64,000 nt of DNA from NCBI GenBank assembly GCA_966250385.1, contig CBINHC010000007.1, positions 145,766 to 209,765 on the forward strand, given 5' to 3'. Source of the DNA: DASWTL01 sp966250385. Lineage in GTDB: Bacteria; Bacteroidota; Bacteroidia; Sphingobacteriales; Sphingobacteriaceae. The notes under the pieces were generated by a model. It did no database searches. It was given only the letters and a program-made list of their open reading frames with translations, and had not been told where the DNA came from. The position numbers and the translations under genes are program-made. Of this stretch, positions 28,040 through 37,712 are shown one piece after another. How positions within the stretch are numbered: the stretch's first letter is position 1; each line of letters starts with the position of its first letter.

Positions 28040-29608
28040 ATGAGTTTAGAGAACGAACAAGATTTCAGCCGGTCCAAAACACCCTTTACAGACAAGAGAA
28101 CGCGGTTAAACAATATGGTCAGCGGTCTTGGGAAGCTGCCTCCGCAGGCGGTCGACCTGGAGGAAGCGGTACTGGGTGCGCTGATGCTTGAAAAGGACGC
28201 GCTTTCAGCGGTAATTGATATTCTGAAGCCGGAAGTATTCTACAAGGACACCCACCAGAAGATCTTTTCCGCCATCTCGACCTTATTTCAGAAGTCCTCC
28301 CCGATTGATATCTTAACGGTCACTTCCCAGCTGCGCACGCAGGGCGACCTGGAGATGATCGGCGGAGCCTATTACATTACCGAACTCACCAACAGGGTCG
28401 TTTCAGCGGCCAACATCGAATACCATGCCCGGATCATCTCCCAGAAATTCATTCAGCGTGAACTGATCCGGATATCTACGGAAATCATCAATAACGCCTA
28501 CGAAGATACTACGGATATCTTCGACCTGCTGGATCATGCGGAAAAGAACCTTTTCGACATCGCCCAGAACAATCTCCGCCGGGATTCCAGAAAAATGGAT
28601 GATATCATCCGGGAATCCCTGGATCAGCTTGAGAAGATCAAGGACAAGGTAGACGGGCTTACCGGGGTTCCGTCAGGCTTCACCGGCCTGGACCGGATGA
28701 CCTCCGGCTGGCAGCCGTCCGACCTGGTCATCATTGCGGCACGTCCCGCAATGGGAAAGACGGCCTTCGTGCTGAGCTGCGCGCGCAATGCTGCCGTGCA
28801 GTTCGACAAGCCGGTGGTCGTGTTTTCACTGGAGATGTCCTCGGTACAGCTGGTGAATCGTCTGATCTCCGGGGAGGCCGAAATTGAACAGGAGAAGCTT
28901 CGTAAGGGAAACCTGGCTGAATGGGAATGGCAGCAGCTTCATTCGAAGATCGGAAAACTGACCGAGGCACCGTTGTTCATCGATGATACGCCGGCCCTCA
29001 ACATCTTTGAATTCCGCGCCAAATGCCGGCGTCTGAAGGCCCAGTACGACATCCAGATGATCATTATCGACTACCTTCAGCTGATGCACGGAAAAGGCGA
29101 AGGAAAAGGCGGAAACCGGGAACAGGAGATCGGTAGCATCTCCCGGGCACTGAAATCGGTCGCCAAGGAGCTGAATGTCCCGGTACTGGCACTGTCCCAG
29201 CTGAGCCGGGCGGTGGAAAGCCGGCCGGGCGCCCAGAAAAAGCCTATGCTTTCCGACCTGCGGGAGTCCGGATCCATCGAGCAGGATGCGGATATGGTGT
29301 TGTTCCTCTACCGGCCGGAATATTACGGACTCACGGAAGACGAAGAAGGAAAATCCACCGTCGGAATCGGCGAGGTCATTATCGCCAAACACCGTAATGG
29401 TGAGACCGGTACCGTACCGCTGCGTTTCATCGGCAAATACGTGAAGTTTGCGGATCTGGAAGAAGACTTCTCCGGCGGTTCATCGTTTAGCGGATCAGCC
29501 GCGGATCCGTTCGCGGGTATGACTCCCTCCCAGGATTTTGACCGGCCGAACAACTTTATTATCCGGCCGTCACGAATGGACGATCTGGATGAGGAACCAC
29601 CGTTCTAA
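28040..29608 (+). CDS. dnaB: replicative DNA helicase DnaB
   Basis: Hexameric helicase that unwinds DNA at the replication fork. 522 residues from ATG 28040 (MSLENEQDF). N-terminal primase-interacting domain starts PPQAVDLEEAVLGALML; a linker follows; the RecA-like C-terminal domain has Walker A ARPAMGKTAF, the segment VVFSLEMSS, Walker B MIIIDYLQLM and SDLRESGSIEQDAD. No intein interrupts it. The tail after about residue 475 is glycine/serine- and proline-rich, as in other Bacteroidota DnaB. It ends two bases before the convergent chrA stop, with no terminator between. Confidence 0.97.
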   Translation: MSLENEQDFSRSKTPFTDKRTRLNNMVSGLGKLPPQAVDLEEAVLGALMLEKDALSAVIDILKPEVFYKDTHQKIFSAISTLFQKSSPIDILTVTSQLRTQGDLEMIGGAYYITELTNRVVSAANIEYHARIISQKFIQRELIRISTEIINNAYEDTTDIFDLLDHAEKNLFDIAQNNLRRDSRKMDDIIRESLDQLEKIKDKVDGLTGVPSGFTGLDRMTSGWQPSDLVIIAARPAMGKTAFVLSCARNAAVQFDKPVVVFSLEMSSVQLVNRLISGEAEIEQEKLRKGNLAEWEWQQLHSKIGKLTEAPLFIDDTPALNIFEFRAKCRRLKAQYDIQMIIIDYLQLMHGKGEGKGGNREQEIGSISRALKSVAKELNVPVLALSQLSRAVESRPGAQKKPMLSDLRESGSIEQDADMVLFLYRPEYYGLTEDEEGKSTVGIGEVIIAKHRNGETGTVPLRFIGKYVKFADLEEDFSGGSSFSGSAADPFAGMTPSQDFDRPNNFIIRPSRMDDLDEEPPF

Positions 29609-29610
29609 GA

Positions 29611-30810
29611 TCACAGGAAATAGCCCAGCAGAACCCCGAGCAAGATCAGCACCGGGGTTTTTATTTTGGTATAGCGGAGCAGCAGGAACGTTCCGGCAAT
29701 GATCGCCAGTGAGATGAGCTCGAAGCCGACGTGCCGGAACAGGAGCAGGAACGCAGCCCCGAGGAAACCGACGGATACGGCATTGATGCCGGAAAGCGAG
29801 TTCCGGATCCGGTTGATCTTTTTCAGATCATTCCAGAAGGGAACGATAAACAGGATCAGGATCAGCCCGGGCAGGTTGATCCCGAGTACGGCGACCAGGG
29901 CACCCAGAGCCTGACCGGCAGGACCGTAACCAAAATTCTTCAGCGTGATGGCTCCCAGAAATGAGGTAAAGGAAAACGTCGGGCCGGGGATCGCCTGCTG
30001 CAGTGCATAGCCCGAGAGGAATTCCTGCGAGGTGAGATAGCCCTTCATCTCTACGAACTCCGTGTACATCAGCGGCACCAGGACCTGCCCCCCGCCGAAG
30101 ATAAAGATCCCGTTCCGGTAAAAGTTCTCGAACAGACGGATCGGGAGACTGAAGGGCGAAGTCCGGTTAATGATCGCGCCCAGGGCCCCGAACAACAGCA
30201 GGATCCCGATAAAATACAAGACCTTACGCGTGTTGATACCCGAGAAAAGCCGGAACCGAAGTTCGCTTTCTTCGGGAGGCGATTCCAGGGCTGAGGAAAT
30301 GATCCCGCCCAGCAGAATCAGCAGCGGGAATACATAGGCATTCCGGAGGATCAGCGTGGCCGCCACCGAACCCGACGCAAGCCAGAAGGAAGTCCTGAGC
30401 TTCAGCACCTTCCTCCCCAATGCATAGGTTGCGTAGCCCACTATGCCGACGGCCACGGGTTCGATGTACCGGATGATCTCATCAAACCGCTGCTTCTCAT
30501 CCAGCCGCGTATAGAATACGGCCGCCGCCCCCATGATGGCGGCCGAAGGAAGCACCCAGATCAGAAACGTGATCAGGCTCAGCGGCAGGCCGCCTACCTT
30601 GTAGGCCACTCCCACCAGCGTCTGCGTTGAACTGGGCCCCGGCAGGATCTGCGTCAGGGCATTCAGCTCCAGCAGCTCCTCCTCGGTCACATACTTCCGG
30701 CGGTTCACCAGTTCCTTCAGCATGATCGCGATATGCGCCTGTGCACCGCCGAAGGCGGCCAGCGCAAACCACACGATATCATACAGAAAGATCAGTTTGC
30801 GCTTATCCAA
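29611..30810 (-). CDS. chrA: chromate efflux transporter ChrA
   Basis: 399-residue inner-membrane protein with many hydrophobic helices. It is the long, two-domain CHR form: the first half has FGGAQAHIAIM and ILPGPSSTQTLVG, the second has FGGGQVLVPLMYTEF and QQAIPGPTFSFTSFLG, giving the duplicated (F)GG-Q and PGP motifs of the family. It likely exports chromate by proton antiport. It is transcribed after the small TPR gene, two bases apart, so the two are probably one operon. Other oxyanions cannot be excluded. Confidence 0.93.
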   Translation of the reverse strand: MDKRKLIFLYDIVWFALAAFGGAQAHIAIMLKELVNRRKYVTEEELLELNALTQILPGPSSTQTLVGVAYKVGGLPLSLITFLIWVLPSAAIMGAAAVFYTRLDEKQRFDEIIRYIEPVAVGIVGYATYALGRKVLKLRTSFWLASGSVAATLILRNAYVFPLLILLGGIISSALESPPEESELRFRLFSGINTRKVLYFIGILLLFGALGAIINRTSPFSLPIRLFENFYRNGIFIFGGGQVLVPLMYTEFVEMKGYLTSQEFLSGYALQQAIPGPTFSFTSFLGAITLKNFGYGPAGQALGALVAVLGINLPGLILILFIVPFWNDLKKINRIRNSLSGINAVSVGFLGAAFLLLFRHVGFELISLAIIAGTFLLLRYTKIKTPVLILLGVLLGYFL

Positions 30811-30812
30811 GG

Positions 30813-31148
30813 TCAGTCATCTTCATAGTCCAGTCCCATGCAGGCATTATAGGCGGCCTGCAGCTCCGAAAACGCATGCTGATCGCGTGCATTGCGCGCG
30901 GTCTGCATCCCCTTGCGGTACGTACTTACCGCATCTTCCGACCGGCCCAGCGCCTCATAAAGTTTGGCCAGATGATAATAGGTGCCAACATAATCGGGAT
31001 GATTTTGTATTAAATCTTCATAATATGTCAATGCCGTCCCGGTGTCGTTCATACTGACATACTCGGTTGCCAGGGCATATTTAAGGAAAGGATCCCCGGG
31101 CTCTTTCGCCAGAAATTCCAGGAGTTTTTCAATACGGGTTGGCTGCAT
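30813..31148 (-). CDS. small TPR-repeat protein
   Basis: 111 residues. Starts MQPTRIEKLLEFLAKEPGDPF; contains two to three tetratricopeptide helices (FLKYALATEYVSMNDTGTALTYYEDLIQNHP is one, split here for length: residues about 20-50; YVGTYYHLAKLYEALGRSE is the next). It is likely a protein-protein adaptor with no enzyme motif. I chose the ATG at 31148; a longer in-frame reading would overlap the divergent etfB promoter and gene. It is upstream of chrA in a probable operon. Confidence 0.8.
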   Translation of the reverse strand: MQPTRIEKLLEFLAKEPGDPFLKYALATEYVSMNDTGTALTYYEDLIQNHPDYVGTYYHLAKLYEALGRSEDAVSTYRKGMQTARNARDQHAFSELQAAYNACMGLDYEDD

Positions 31149-31171
31149 TTTAAAAAGTAGCTTTTTTGATT

Positions 31172-31179
31172 TAGTTTTG
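31172..31179 (+). promoter_or_regulatory. putative -7 box (TAGTTTTG) of etfB
   Basis: Exact TAnnTTTG match, 15 bases before the etfB ATG, in the 46-base divergent gap to the TPR gene. Confidence 0.5.
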
Positions 31180-31194
31180 CAAAAAAAGATAAAT

Positions 31195-31932
31195 ATGAAA
31201 ATATTAGTCTGTATCAGTAACGTTCCGGATACAACCACAAAAATAACCTTTACAGATAATAACACGCAATTCAATACGGCAGGAGTTCAGTACATCCTGA
31301 ATCCCTATGATGAAATCGCACTTGCACGTGCAATCGAGCTGTGTGAGGGCGGAAAAGGAACCGTGACTGTCATCAACGTCGGGGAAGCCTCCACCGAGCC
31401 TACCGTCCGGAAGGCACTGGCCATCGGCGCCGATGACGCGGTCCGGGTGAATGCCGCTCCGCGGGATGCCTATTTTGTCGCCTACCAGATCGCACAGTAT
31501 GCCAAAAACCATGCGTTCGATATGATTCTGACCGGCCGCGAGTCGATCGACTATAATGGTGCCCAGGTAGCCGCCATGATCGGCGAATTCCTGGACATCC
31601 CCTCCGTTTCCATCATCAAAAAACTGGAATTTGACGGAACCACAGCTACGCTGAGCCGTGAGATCGAGGGCGGAAAGGAAGTCCTGAGTGTCCCTGCCCC
31701 TTTCGTGGCGAGCTGCGCCGAAGGCGTTGCTGAACCCAAGATTCCCAACATGCGGGGTATCATGTCTGCCCGCACCAAACCGCTGACGGTGGTTGAAGCC
31801 GGCGAGATCGAACAGGTTTCTTTCGTTACGCAGTTCGAAGTACCTCCGGCCAGAGGCGCAGTCAAAATGATCCCTGCCGAGGAAACTGAAAAGCTGGTCG
31901 TTTTGTTACACGCTGAAGCCCGCGTGATCTGA
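31195..31932 (+). CDS. etfB: electron transfer flavoprotein subunit beta
   Basis: 245 residues starting MKILVCISNVPDTTTKITF. The AMP-binding ETF beta core is visible: NPYDEIALARAIEL, ALAIGADDAVRV and the loop GRESIDYNGAQVAAMIGE. It pairs with EtfA to carry electrons from acyl-CoA dehydrogenases to the quinone pool. The start at 31195 is chosen by similarity; in-frame upstream sequence runs into the divergent TPR gene. etfA follows 42 bases downstream on the same strand. Confidence 0.96.
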   Translation: MKILVCISNVPDTTTKITFTDNNTQFNTAGVQYILNPYDEIALARAIELCEGGKGTVTVINVGEASTEPTVRKALAIGADDAVRVNAAPRDAYFVAYQIAQYAKNHAFDMILTGRESIDYNGAQVAAMIGEFLDIPSVSIIKKLEFDGTTATLSREIEGGKEVLSVPAPFVASCAEGVAEPKIPNMRGIMSARTKPLTVVEAGEIEQVSFVTQFEVPPARGAVKMIPAEETEKLVVLLHAEARVI

Positions 31933-31974
31933 TCAGGGTTATTGATCCATACACATAAAATTTAGAAAAGGTAT

Positions 31975-32952
31975 ATGTCTGTACTAGTATATGTAGAAAA
32001 TACGGATGGCAAATTCAAGAAATCAGCCTTTGAGGCGGTCTCTTACGCGAAAGCGGTTGCCGCTCAAAACAATACCGGGGTAGTTGCTATCTCCATCGGA
32101 AACGTTAACCAGGATGACCTGGCCGGACTGGGAACATTCGGTGCCGACAAGGTACTTTCCGTATCCGGCGAGCAGTTGAAGACCTTCGTGAACCAGGCCT
32201 ACGCGTCTGTGATCGCACAGGCTGCCAAAAAAGAAGATGCGAAAATAGTCATCATGACCAATTCGTTCACCGGAAAGGGCCTTGCTCCCCGGGTTGCAGT
32301 AAAACTGCAGGCCGGCCTGGCTGCCGGCGCAGTGGAGGTTCCCGTATCCGGAGGCGACAAGCTCGTCGTAAAAAGAACCGCTTTCTCAGGAAAAGCCTTT
32401 GCGACCGTAGAACTGACTTCTGCGTTCAAGGTCATTACCCTGACACCGAATTCCTATCAGGTAACGGAGACCGGCGCACCTGCTACCGTGGAAACCTTCC
32501 AGGCTGAAGCGGCGCCGTCCGACTTTAAGACTATCGTCAAGGAAATCGTACGCGCCACCGACAAGGTATCCCTGCCGGAAGCGGAACTGGTTGTTTCAGC
32601 CGGCCGCGGAATGAAAGGGCCGGAAAACTGGCACCTGATCGAAGAACTTGCCGACGCACTCGGGGCGGCAACCGCCTGCTCCAAACCGGTTTCTGATGCA
32701 GGCTGGCGGCCGCATGAAGAACACGTGGGACAGACCGGTATCGCAGTCAGTCCGAACCTGTATATCGCCATCGGTATTTCCGGTGCCATCCAGCACCTGG
32801 CCGGGGTCAGCTCATCCAAGACGATCGTCGTCATCAATAAAGACCCCGAGGCTCCGTTCTTCAAAGTAGCCGATTACGGAATCGTCGGCGATGCCCTCGA
32901 AATCGTGCCTAAACTGACGGCCGCAGTGAAAGCATATAAAGCAAACGCATAG
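31975..32952 (+). CDS. etfA: electron transfer flavoprotein subunit alpha
   Basis: 325 residues. N-terminal domain as in EtfB (VLVYVENTDGKFKKSAFEA). C-terminal FAD-binding domain with VVSAGRGMKGPENWHLIEE, SKPVSDAGWRPHEEHVGQTG, IAIGISGAIQHLAG and INKDPEAPFFKVADYGIVGD, all signature segments. It is the FAD-carrying partner of EtfB in electron transfer from fatty-acid and amino-acid oxidation. An intrinsic terminator-like hairpin follows within 12 bases of the stop. Confidence 0.97.
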   Translation: MSVLVYVENTDGKFKKSAFEAVSYAKAVAAQNNTGVVAISIGNVNQDDLAGLGTFGADKVLSVSGEQLKTFVNQAYASVIAQAAKKEDAKIVIMTNSFTGKGLAPRVAVKLQAGLAAGAVEVPVSGGDKLVVKRTAFSGKAFATVELTSAFKVITLTPNSYQVTETGAPATVETFQAEAAPSDFKTIVKEIVRATDKVSLPEAELVVSAGRGMKGPENWHLIEELADALGAATACSKPVSDAGWRPHEEHVGQTGIAVSPNLYIAIGISGAIQHLAGVSSSKTIVVINKDPEAPFFKVADYGIVGDALEIVPKLTAAVKAYKANA

Positions 32953-32963
32953 TAAACTAAATT

Positions 32964-32993
32964 AAGAGGCTACTGTTAGCCTGTTAGCCTCTT
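32964..32993 (+). terminator. hairpin after etfA, probable terminator
   Basis: Nine-bp stem AAGAGGCTA/TAGCCTCTT, 12-base loop, followed by ATATTATT. It ends 10 bases before the next start codon, so it could also limit read-through into the BFN/UVR gene. Confidence 0.7.
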
Positions 32994-33003
32994 ATATTAT
33001 TGC

Positions 33004-33600
33004 ATGAAAAAGATCAAGCTCGACATAGTAGGGTTATCATATAGCCAGACACAATCTGGAGCCTATGCACTGGTGCTCGGGGAAATCAACGGCCGGCGCC
33101 GCCTGCCTATTATTATCGGGGGGTTCGAGGCCCAGGCCATTGCCATCGAGATTGAGAAAATGACGCCCAGCCGTCCGCTCACCCATGATCTTTTCAAGGC
33201 CTTTGCACTGTCCTACAATATCTCGATCCAGGAAGTCATCATCTATAACCTGGTCGACGGGATCTTCTATGCCAAACTGATCTGCAGCGACGGAAAGAAG
33301 TCCATGGAAATTGACGCGCGCACCTCGGACGCGATCGCGCTGGCGGTCCGTTTCGAATGCCCGATCTACACCTATGAGTTCATCCTGGCGACAGCGGGCA
33401 TCGTGATCGAAGGAAATGACTTCGTCTTCCTGGAGAACCTGGAGGGACCGGCCGAGGAAAAAGCGGCTACCTCCGCCACCAACTATTCTTCCCTTACCGA
33501 CGAGGAACTGAAGGCCAAGCTCCAGGAGGCCCTGGCCGAGGAAGCCTACGAGAAAGCCGCGAAAATCCGTGACGAGATATCCAAAAGAAAATCATCCTGA
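33004..33600 (+). CDS. bifunctional nuclease family (DUF151) protein with UVR motif
   Basis: 198 residues. Residues about 1-140 form a DUF151/BFN domain: LDIVGLSYSQTQSGAYALVL, RRLPIIIGGFEAQAIAIE and DARTSDAIALAVRF are the family core. A C-terminal UvrB/UvrC-type motif (about 160-195, LKAKLQEALAEEAYEKAAKI) follows, a helical protein-binding hairpin also found in UvrB, UvrC and McsA. This two-domain combination is common in Bacteroidota. Nuclease activity is reported for some plant BFN members; it is not evident from motifs here. It lies between etfA and a nucleoside permease. Confidence 0.9.
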   Translation: MKKIKLDIVGLSYSQTQSGAYALVLGEINGRRRLPIIIGGFEAQAIAIEIEKMTPSRPLTHDLFKAFALSYNISIQEVIIYNLVDGIFYAKLICSDGKKSMEIDARTSDAIALAVRFECPIYTYEFILATAGIVIEGNDFVFLENLEGPAEEKAATSATNYSSLTDEELKAKLQEALAEEAYEKAAKIRDEISKRKSS

Positions 33601-33702
33601 TCCCCCAAGATCTTCCGATGAGCTGCTGACCTTCAATGGATAAACTTTTTCATATTCCTCCAATTAATTCTATCTTCAGCATTTATTTTCTAAAAACTTC
33701 TT

Positions 33703-34959
33703 ATGAGTGTTAAGCTTCGCCTGATCCTGATGAATTTTTTCCAATTTTTCATCTGGGGATCGTGGTTATTGACGATTGGTGCCTACTGGTTTCAGAATAA
33801 GCAATGGTCCGGCGCCGAGTTCGGACTGATCTTCTCAACCATGGGGATCTCAGCCATTTTCATGCCCGCGCTGACCGGTATCATCGCCGACCGCTTTGTT
33901 AATGCGGAGAAGCTTTACGGGCTGATGCACATCCTGGGTTCGGTGACGCTATTCATGCTTCCGTCCGTAGGCAATCCATCCGCATTTTTCTGGGTGATCC
34001 TGCTGAACATGATCTTCTATATGCCAACCCTGTCGCTTTCCATCACCGTCGCCTATTCTGCGCTGAAGAACGACCAGAAAGACGTGGTTAAGGACTACCC
34101 TCCCATCCGGATATGGGGAACGATCGGCTTCATTGCGGCACTCTGGGTCGTCAGCCTTTCGCACAACGAAACCTCCGCCAATCAGTTCTACATCGCATCG
34201 GTCGTATCGCTGGCACTGGGCCTTTATGCCTTCACGCTTCCGAAATGTCCGCCGCTTTCCAGAACCGTGGACACCAAATCCTTTGCCAGTTCCCTCGGAC
34301 TGAATGCCTTTGCTTTGTTCAGGGAGCGCCGGTTCGCTGTGTTCTTTATATTCTCACTCTTACTGGGCGCCGCACTGCAGCTGACCAATGCCTACGGGGA
34401 TACGTTCCTGCATGATTTTGCGAATGTTGAGGCGTATCGCGACAGCATTGCCGTAAAATACCCGGCCATTATCATGTCGATCTCCCAGATCTCCGAAACA
34501 CTGTTCATCCTGGCTATTCCGTTCTTCCTCAGGAAATTCGGTATTAAATATGTCATGATCTTCAGTATGGTTGCCTGGGTGCTTCGTTTCGGCCTGTTCG
34601 CCTTCGGAAACCCGGCTGACGGACTTTGGATGATCATCCTGTCCTGCATCATCTACGGCATGGCATTTGACTTTTTCAATATCTCCGGCTCCCTGTTTGT
34701 GGAGACCCAGACTGACCCGAAGATCCGCGCCAGTGCCCAGGGATTGTTCATGATGATGGTCAACGGATTCGGCGCCCTTTTCGGAAGCTTTGCAAGCGGC
34801 GTCATCATCGACCGGTACTTTACCCTTGCTGACAACAGCAAGGACTGGCACGGGATCTGGCTGGCCTTTGCAGGTTATGCGCTGGTTCTGACCGTGGTGT
34901 TCCCGCTGATCTTCAAATACAAGCATAACGCAGCACTGTCCCGGGTGATCAACCATTAA
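33703..34959 (+). CDS. nupG: nucleoside:H+ symporter, NupG/XapB family MFS
   Basis: 418 residues, 12 predicted membrane helices. The N-terminus (LRLILMNFFQFFIWGSWLLT, then GISAIFMPALTGIIADRF) matches NupG-type nucleoside permeases, as does the motif YDSLQQ-like region replaced here by ISGSLFVETQTDPKIRASAQG near residue 330. It takes up nucleosides with protons across the inner membrane. It is followed 28 bases later by the DUF3667 gene. The specific nucleosides transported cannot be read from sequence. Confidence 0.88.
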   Translation: MSVKLRLILMNFFQFFIWGSWLLTIGAYWFQNKQWSGAEFGLIFSTMGISAIFMPALTGIIADRFVNAEKLYGLMHILGSVTLFMLPSVGNPSAFFWVILLNMIFYMPTLSLSITVAYSALKNDQKDVVKDYPPIRIWGTIGFIAALWVVSLSHNETSANQFYIASVVSLALGLYAFTLPKCPPLSRTVDTKSFASSLGLNAFALFRERRFAVFFIFSLLLGAALQLTNAYGDTFLHDFANVEAYRDSIAVKYPAIIMSISQISETLFILAIPFFLRKFGIKYVMIFSMVAWVLRFGLFAFGNPADGLWMIILSCIIYGMAFDFFNISGSLFVETQTDPKIRASAQGLFMMMVNGFGALFGSFASGVIIDRYFTLADNSKDWHGIWLAFAGYALVLTVVFPLIFKYKHNAALSRVINH

Positions 34960-34987
34960 CCGGTCGCCAGGCTTATCTCATACCGGC

Positions 34988-36109
34988 ATGAATCATTACC
35001 GTGCAGAAAAGACGTGCCTGAACTGCGGTTACCAGGTCGATCAAAAGTATTGCAGCAACTGCGGGCAGCCGAACGTGGAGCTCAGGGAACCGTTCTGGCA
35101 TTTCATCGGCCACAGTATCTCCCATTACTTTCATTTTGACTCCAAGTTCTTTCATACCCTCCGGCCCCTGCTGACGGAACCGGGCCGCCTGACGCTCGAG
35201 TACCTGGCCGGAAGACGGATGGCCTTCCTGCACCCGGTCAGCATGTATATCTTCGTATCCATCGTATACTTCCTGATCGTGCCGCCGATGTCACAGTCCA
35301 GAGACGAAGATGATCATGAACCGGTGAAGGAGGAACAGGTTGCGTTGACCGCCGATTCGGTGAACCGGATCGAAGATGAGTTCCGCCAGGAAGTAGGCCC
35401 GGTAAACGACAGTACCCTCCTTTCAAAGGGTTTCCGCGCACTATCCCTGCAGAAACAGGTCAAACAGTTTGAAAAACTATCATTCCGGCAACAGGAGATC
35501 CTGCTGGACAGCCTGAAAAAAGACCGGAGCAGCGGGGCCGACAGCCTGAAGGACCTGGTCATGGTTCTCCAGGACGCGCATATCGAGAAGCAGGACAGCA
35601 CTTATGAATCCTACCTGAAGCGCCAGAACGCCCTGCCGGCAGATCAGCAGGACAACTGGCTGAAAAAGAAATTAAAGAAAAGGGAGATTGCCATCGAACG
35701 GAAGACCGACGAGAACTGGAATATTAAGAAAGAAGTCCAGAAATACAACCCTAAACTGTACTTCCTGCTGATGCCGCTGTTCGCATTTTTCCTGATGCTG
35801 AACTTCAGAAAGAACCGGAGATACTATATCGAGCACCTGATCTTTACTATTCATTTCTTCACGGCGTTCTTCATCTTCCAGATCCTTGTCAAGCCGCTGG
35901 ATCACTTCCTCTTCAACAATGACTCGAGCCTGTTCGCCCTGGCGCAGTTCCTCGTTATTCTCTGGTATATCTATACGGCACTGAAGGTCTTCTATCAGCG
36001 GAAGAAAGGGACGACCATCCGAAAGATCATCACGCTGAGTATCCTGCTGGGAATCGCCTACCTGATCTGCTACGGGATCATCTACTCGGTCGTATACTGG
36101 ATCGCCTGA
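34988..36109 (+). CDS. DUF3667 membrane protein with zinc ribbon
   Basis: 373 residues. N-terminal zinc-ribbon CLNCGYQVDQKYCSNCGQ (four cysteines, residues about 10-28), then the DUF3667 core with HFDSKFFHTLRPLLTEPGRL and the first membrane helix around 80-97 (SMYIFVSIVYFLIV). A long soluble helical loop (about 100-250, rich in Q/K/E/D) precedes three or four C-terminal membrane helices. The family is widespread in Bacteroidota and has no known function. The gene follows nupG; the 3' side faces gltA. Confidence 0.88.
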   Translation: MNHYRAEKTCLNCGYQVDQKYCSNCGQPNVELREPFWHFIGHSISHYFHFDSKFFHTLRPLLTEPGRLTLEYLAGRRMAFLHPVSMYIFVSIVYFLIVPPMSQSRDEDDHEPVKEEQVALTADSVNRIEDEFRQEVGPVNDSTLLSKGFRALSLQKQVKQFEKLSFRQQEILLDSLKKDRSSGADSLKDLVMVLQDAHIEKQDSTYESYLKRQNALPADQQDNWLKKKLKKREIAIERKTDENWNIKKEVQKYNPKLYFLLMPLFAFFLMLNFRKNRRYYIEHLIFTIHFFTAFFIFQILVKPLDHFLFNNDSSLFALAQFLVILWYIYTALKVFYQRKKGTTIRKIITLSILLGIAYLICYGIIYSVVYWIA

Positions 36110-36233
36110 CCGGCAACTGTCAGTATATAAATGAACCCGGCTCGGGAGACCTTTTTTTTATGAACATCTTCCTGACAGCCGGGCGCTCGCCCCGATCAGA
36201 CCGGCACATGTACGCCGGAAGGGACCACAAAAA

Positions 36234-36258
36234 ACCCGGCTCTGAACAGAGACCGGGT
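36234..36258 (-). terminator. intrinsic terminator of gltA
   Basis: Stem ACCCGG/CCGGGT extended by CTCTG/CAGAG inside. On the minus strand it is followed by TTTTTTGTGG. It lies 28 bases past the gltA stop and could also serve the convergent DUF3667 gene. Confidence 0.75.
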
Positions 36259-36285
36259 CTTTCTATTGAATTTAAAATTAAAATC

Positions 36286-37572
36286 TTAACGGCTGCCGAT
36301 TTCGACGTAATTGCGATCCACCTGGCCGGTGTAAATCTGGCGCGGGCGACCGATCGGCTCACGGTTTTCACGCATTTCCTTCCATTGCGCGATCCATCCC
36401 GGAAGACGTCCCAGTGCGAACAGCACGGTGAACATCTCGGTAGGGAATCCAAGCGCCCGGTAGATGATACCGGAGTAGAAGTCCACGTTCGGGTATAGCT
36501 TCCGCTCTACGAAGTACGGATCATTCAGCGCAGCCTCTTCCAGCTTCTTGGCGATCTCCAGGATCGGATCATTGACGCCAAGTTTGTTCAGTACGTCGTC
36601 ACACGCTTTCTTGATGATCTTTGCCCGGGGATCAAAGTTCTTGTAAACACGGTGTCCGAAGCCCATCAGGCGGAAACTGTCATTCTTGTCTTTTGCCTTG
36701 TTCAGCCATTTCTCGGTATCGCCGCCGTCATTCCTGATCTTCTCAAGCATTTCAATAACCGCCTGGTTCGCTCCGCCGTGCAGCGGTCCCCATAACGCCG
36801 ATATACCCGCGGAAACCGATGCATACAGGTTCGCGTCGGATGATCCGACCATACGGACGGTCGAAGTGGAACAGTTCTGCTCGTGATCCGCATGCAGGAT
36901 CAGGAGTTTATTCATGGCGTCAACGACGACCGGATCGATCTCGATCTCTTCCGTCCGCTGTCCGAAGGTCATGTTCAGGAAGTTGGTCACGTAGTCCAGC
37001 TTATTCTGCGGGTAGATCAGCGGATGACCCAGGGACTTCTTGTAGATCCAGGATACGATTGTCGGCATTTTGGCGATCAGTTTAATGATCGTCAGGTTCT
37101 CCTCTTCAGTGCCGGACTTGCTGTTGAGCGCTTCCGGATAGAAAACAGACAGGGAAGCGATCAGTGAGCACAACTGGCCCATCGGATGCGCTTTTGACGG
37201 GAACCCGTCAAAAAACTTTTTCATATCCTCATGAACGAGGGTATGACGGCTAATTTTGGATTCGAACTCCTCCAGCTGCGCGCTGGTCGGAAGGTCTCCG
37301 TAAAGCAGCAGGTACGCGACTTCGATGAACGATGACTTCTCAGCCAGCTGCTCAATCGGATAACCCCTGTATTTCAAAATACCCTGCTCTCCGTCCAGGT
37401 ATGTAATCGCACTTTTGGTCGCTCCGGTATTCTTATAACCTGAGTCCAGGGTAATAAAACCGGAGACGTCACGTAACTTGGAAATATCAACAGCAGATTC
37501 CTTCTCGGTGCCTGTTACTATAGGAAGATCATATGATTTATCACCTATTTTTAACGATGCTAATTCTGACAT
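36286..37572 (-). CDS. gltA: citrate synthase (type I)
   Basis: 428 residues, hexameric type. Condenses acetyl-CoA and oxaloacetate at the entry to the TCA cycle. Catalytic histidine in LILHADHEQNCST, second histidine in GPLHGGANQAV, and the aspartate in PNVDFYSG; also RLMGFGHRVYKNFDPRA. N-terminal domain ASLKIGDKSYDLPIVTGTE is typical of the bacterial type I enzyme. A TAnnTTTG box lies 20 bases before the ATG and an intrinsic terminator follows the stop, so it is a single-gene unit. Confidence 0.97.
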   Translation of the reverse strand: MSELASLKIGDKSYDLPIVTGTEKESAVDISKLRDVSGFITLDSGYKNTGATKSAITYLDGEQGILKYRGYPIEQLAEKSSFIEVAYLLLYGDLPTSAQLEEFESKISRHTLVHEDMKKFFDGFPSKAHPMGQLCSLIASLSVFYPEALNSKSGTEEENLTIIKLIAKMPTIVSWIYKKSLGHPLIYPQNKLDYVTNFLNMTFGQRTEEIEIDPVVVDAMNKLLILHADHEQNCSTSTVRMVGSSDANLYASVSAGISALWGPLHGGANQAVIEMLEKIRNDGGDTEKWLNKAKDKNDSFRLMGFGHRVYKNFDPRAKIIKKACDDVLNKLGVNDPILEIAKKLEEAALNDPYFVERKLYPNVDFYSGIIYRALGFPTEMFTVLFALGRLPGWIAQWKEMRENREPIGRPRQIYTGQVDRNYVEIGSR

Positions 37573-37592
37573 ATTTAATTGGTGTTATGGGA

Positions 37593-37600
37593 CAAAATTA
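37593..37600 (-). promoter_or_regulatory. putative gltA promoter -7 box (TAATTTTG)
   Basis: Exact TAnnTTTG match on the minus strand, 20 bases before the gltA ATG. A TTC, one base from the TTG of a -33 element, lies about 18 bases further upstream. Confidence 0.55.
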
Positions 37601-37712
37601 AATAATTCTGCCTCTTTTGAAATTAAAAACGACCTAAAGCAATTAATTTTTTGTAAAGGAAATGTAACGTTTGTATGGACAAATGATTTTCCCGGGGCCA
37701 TTCAGCGCGCTT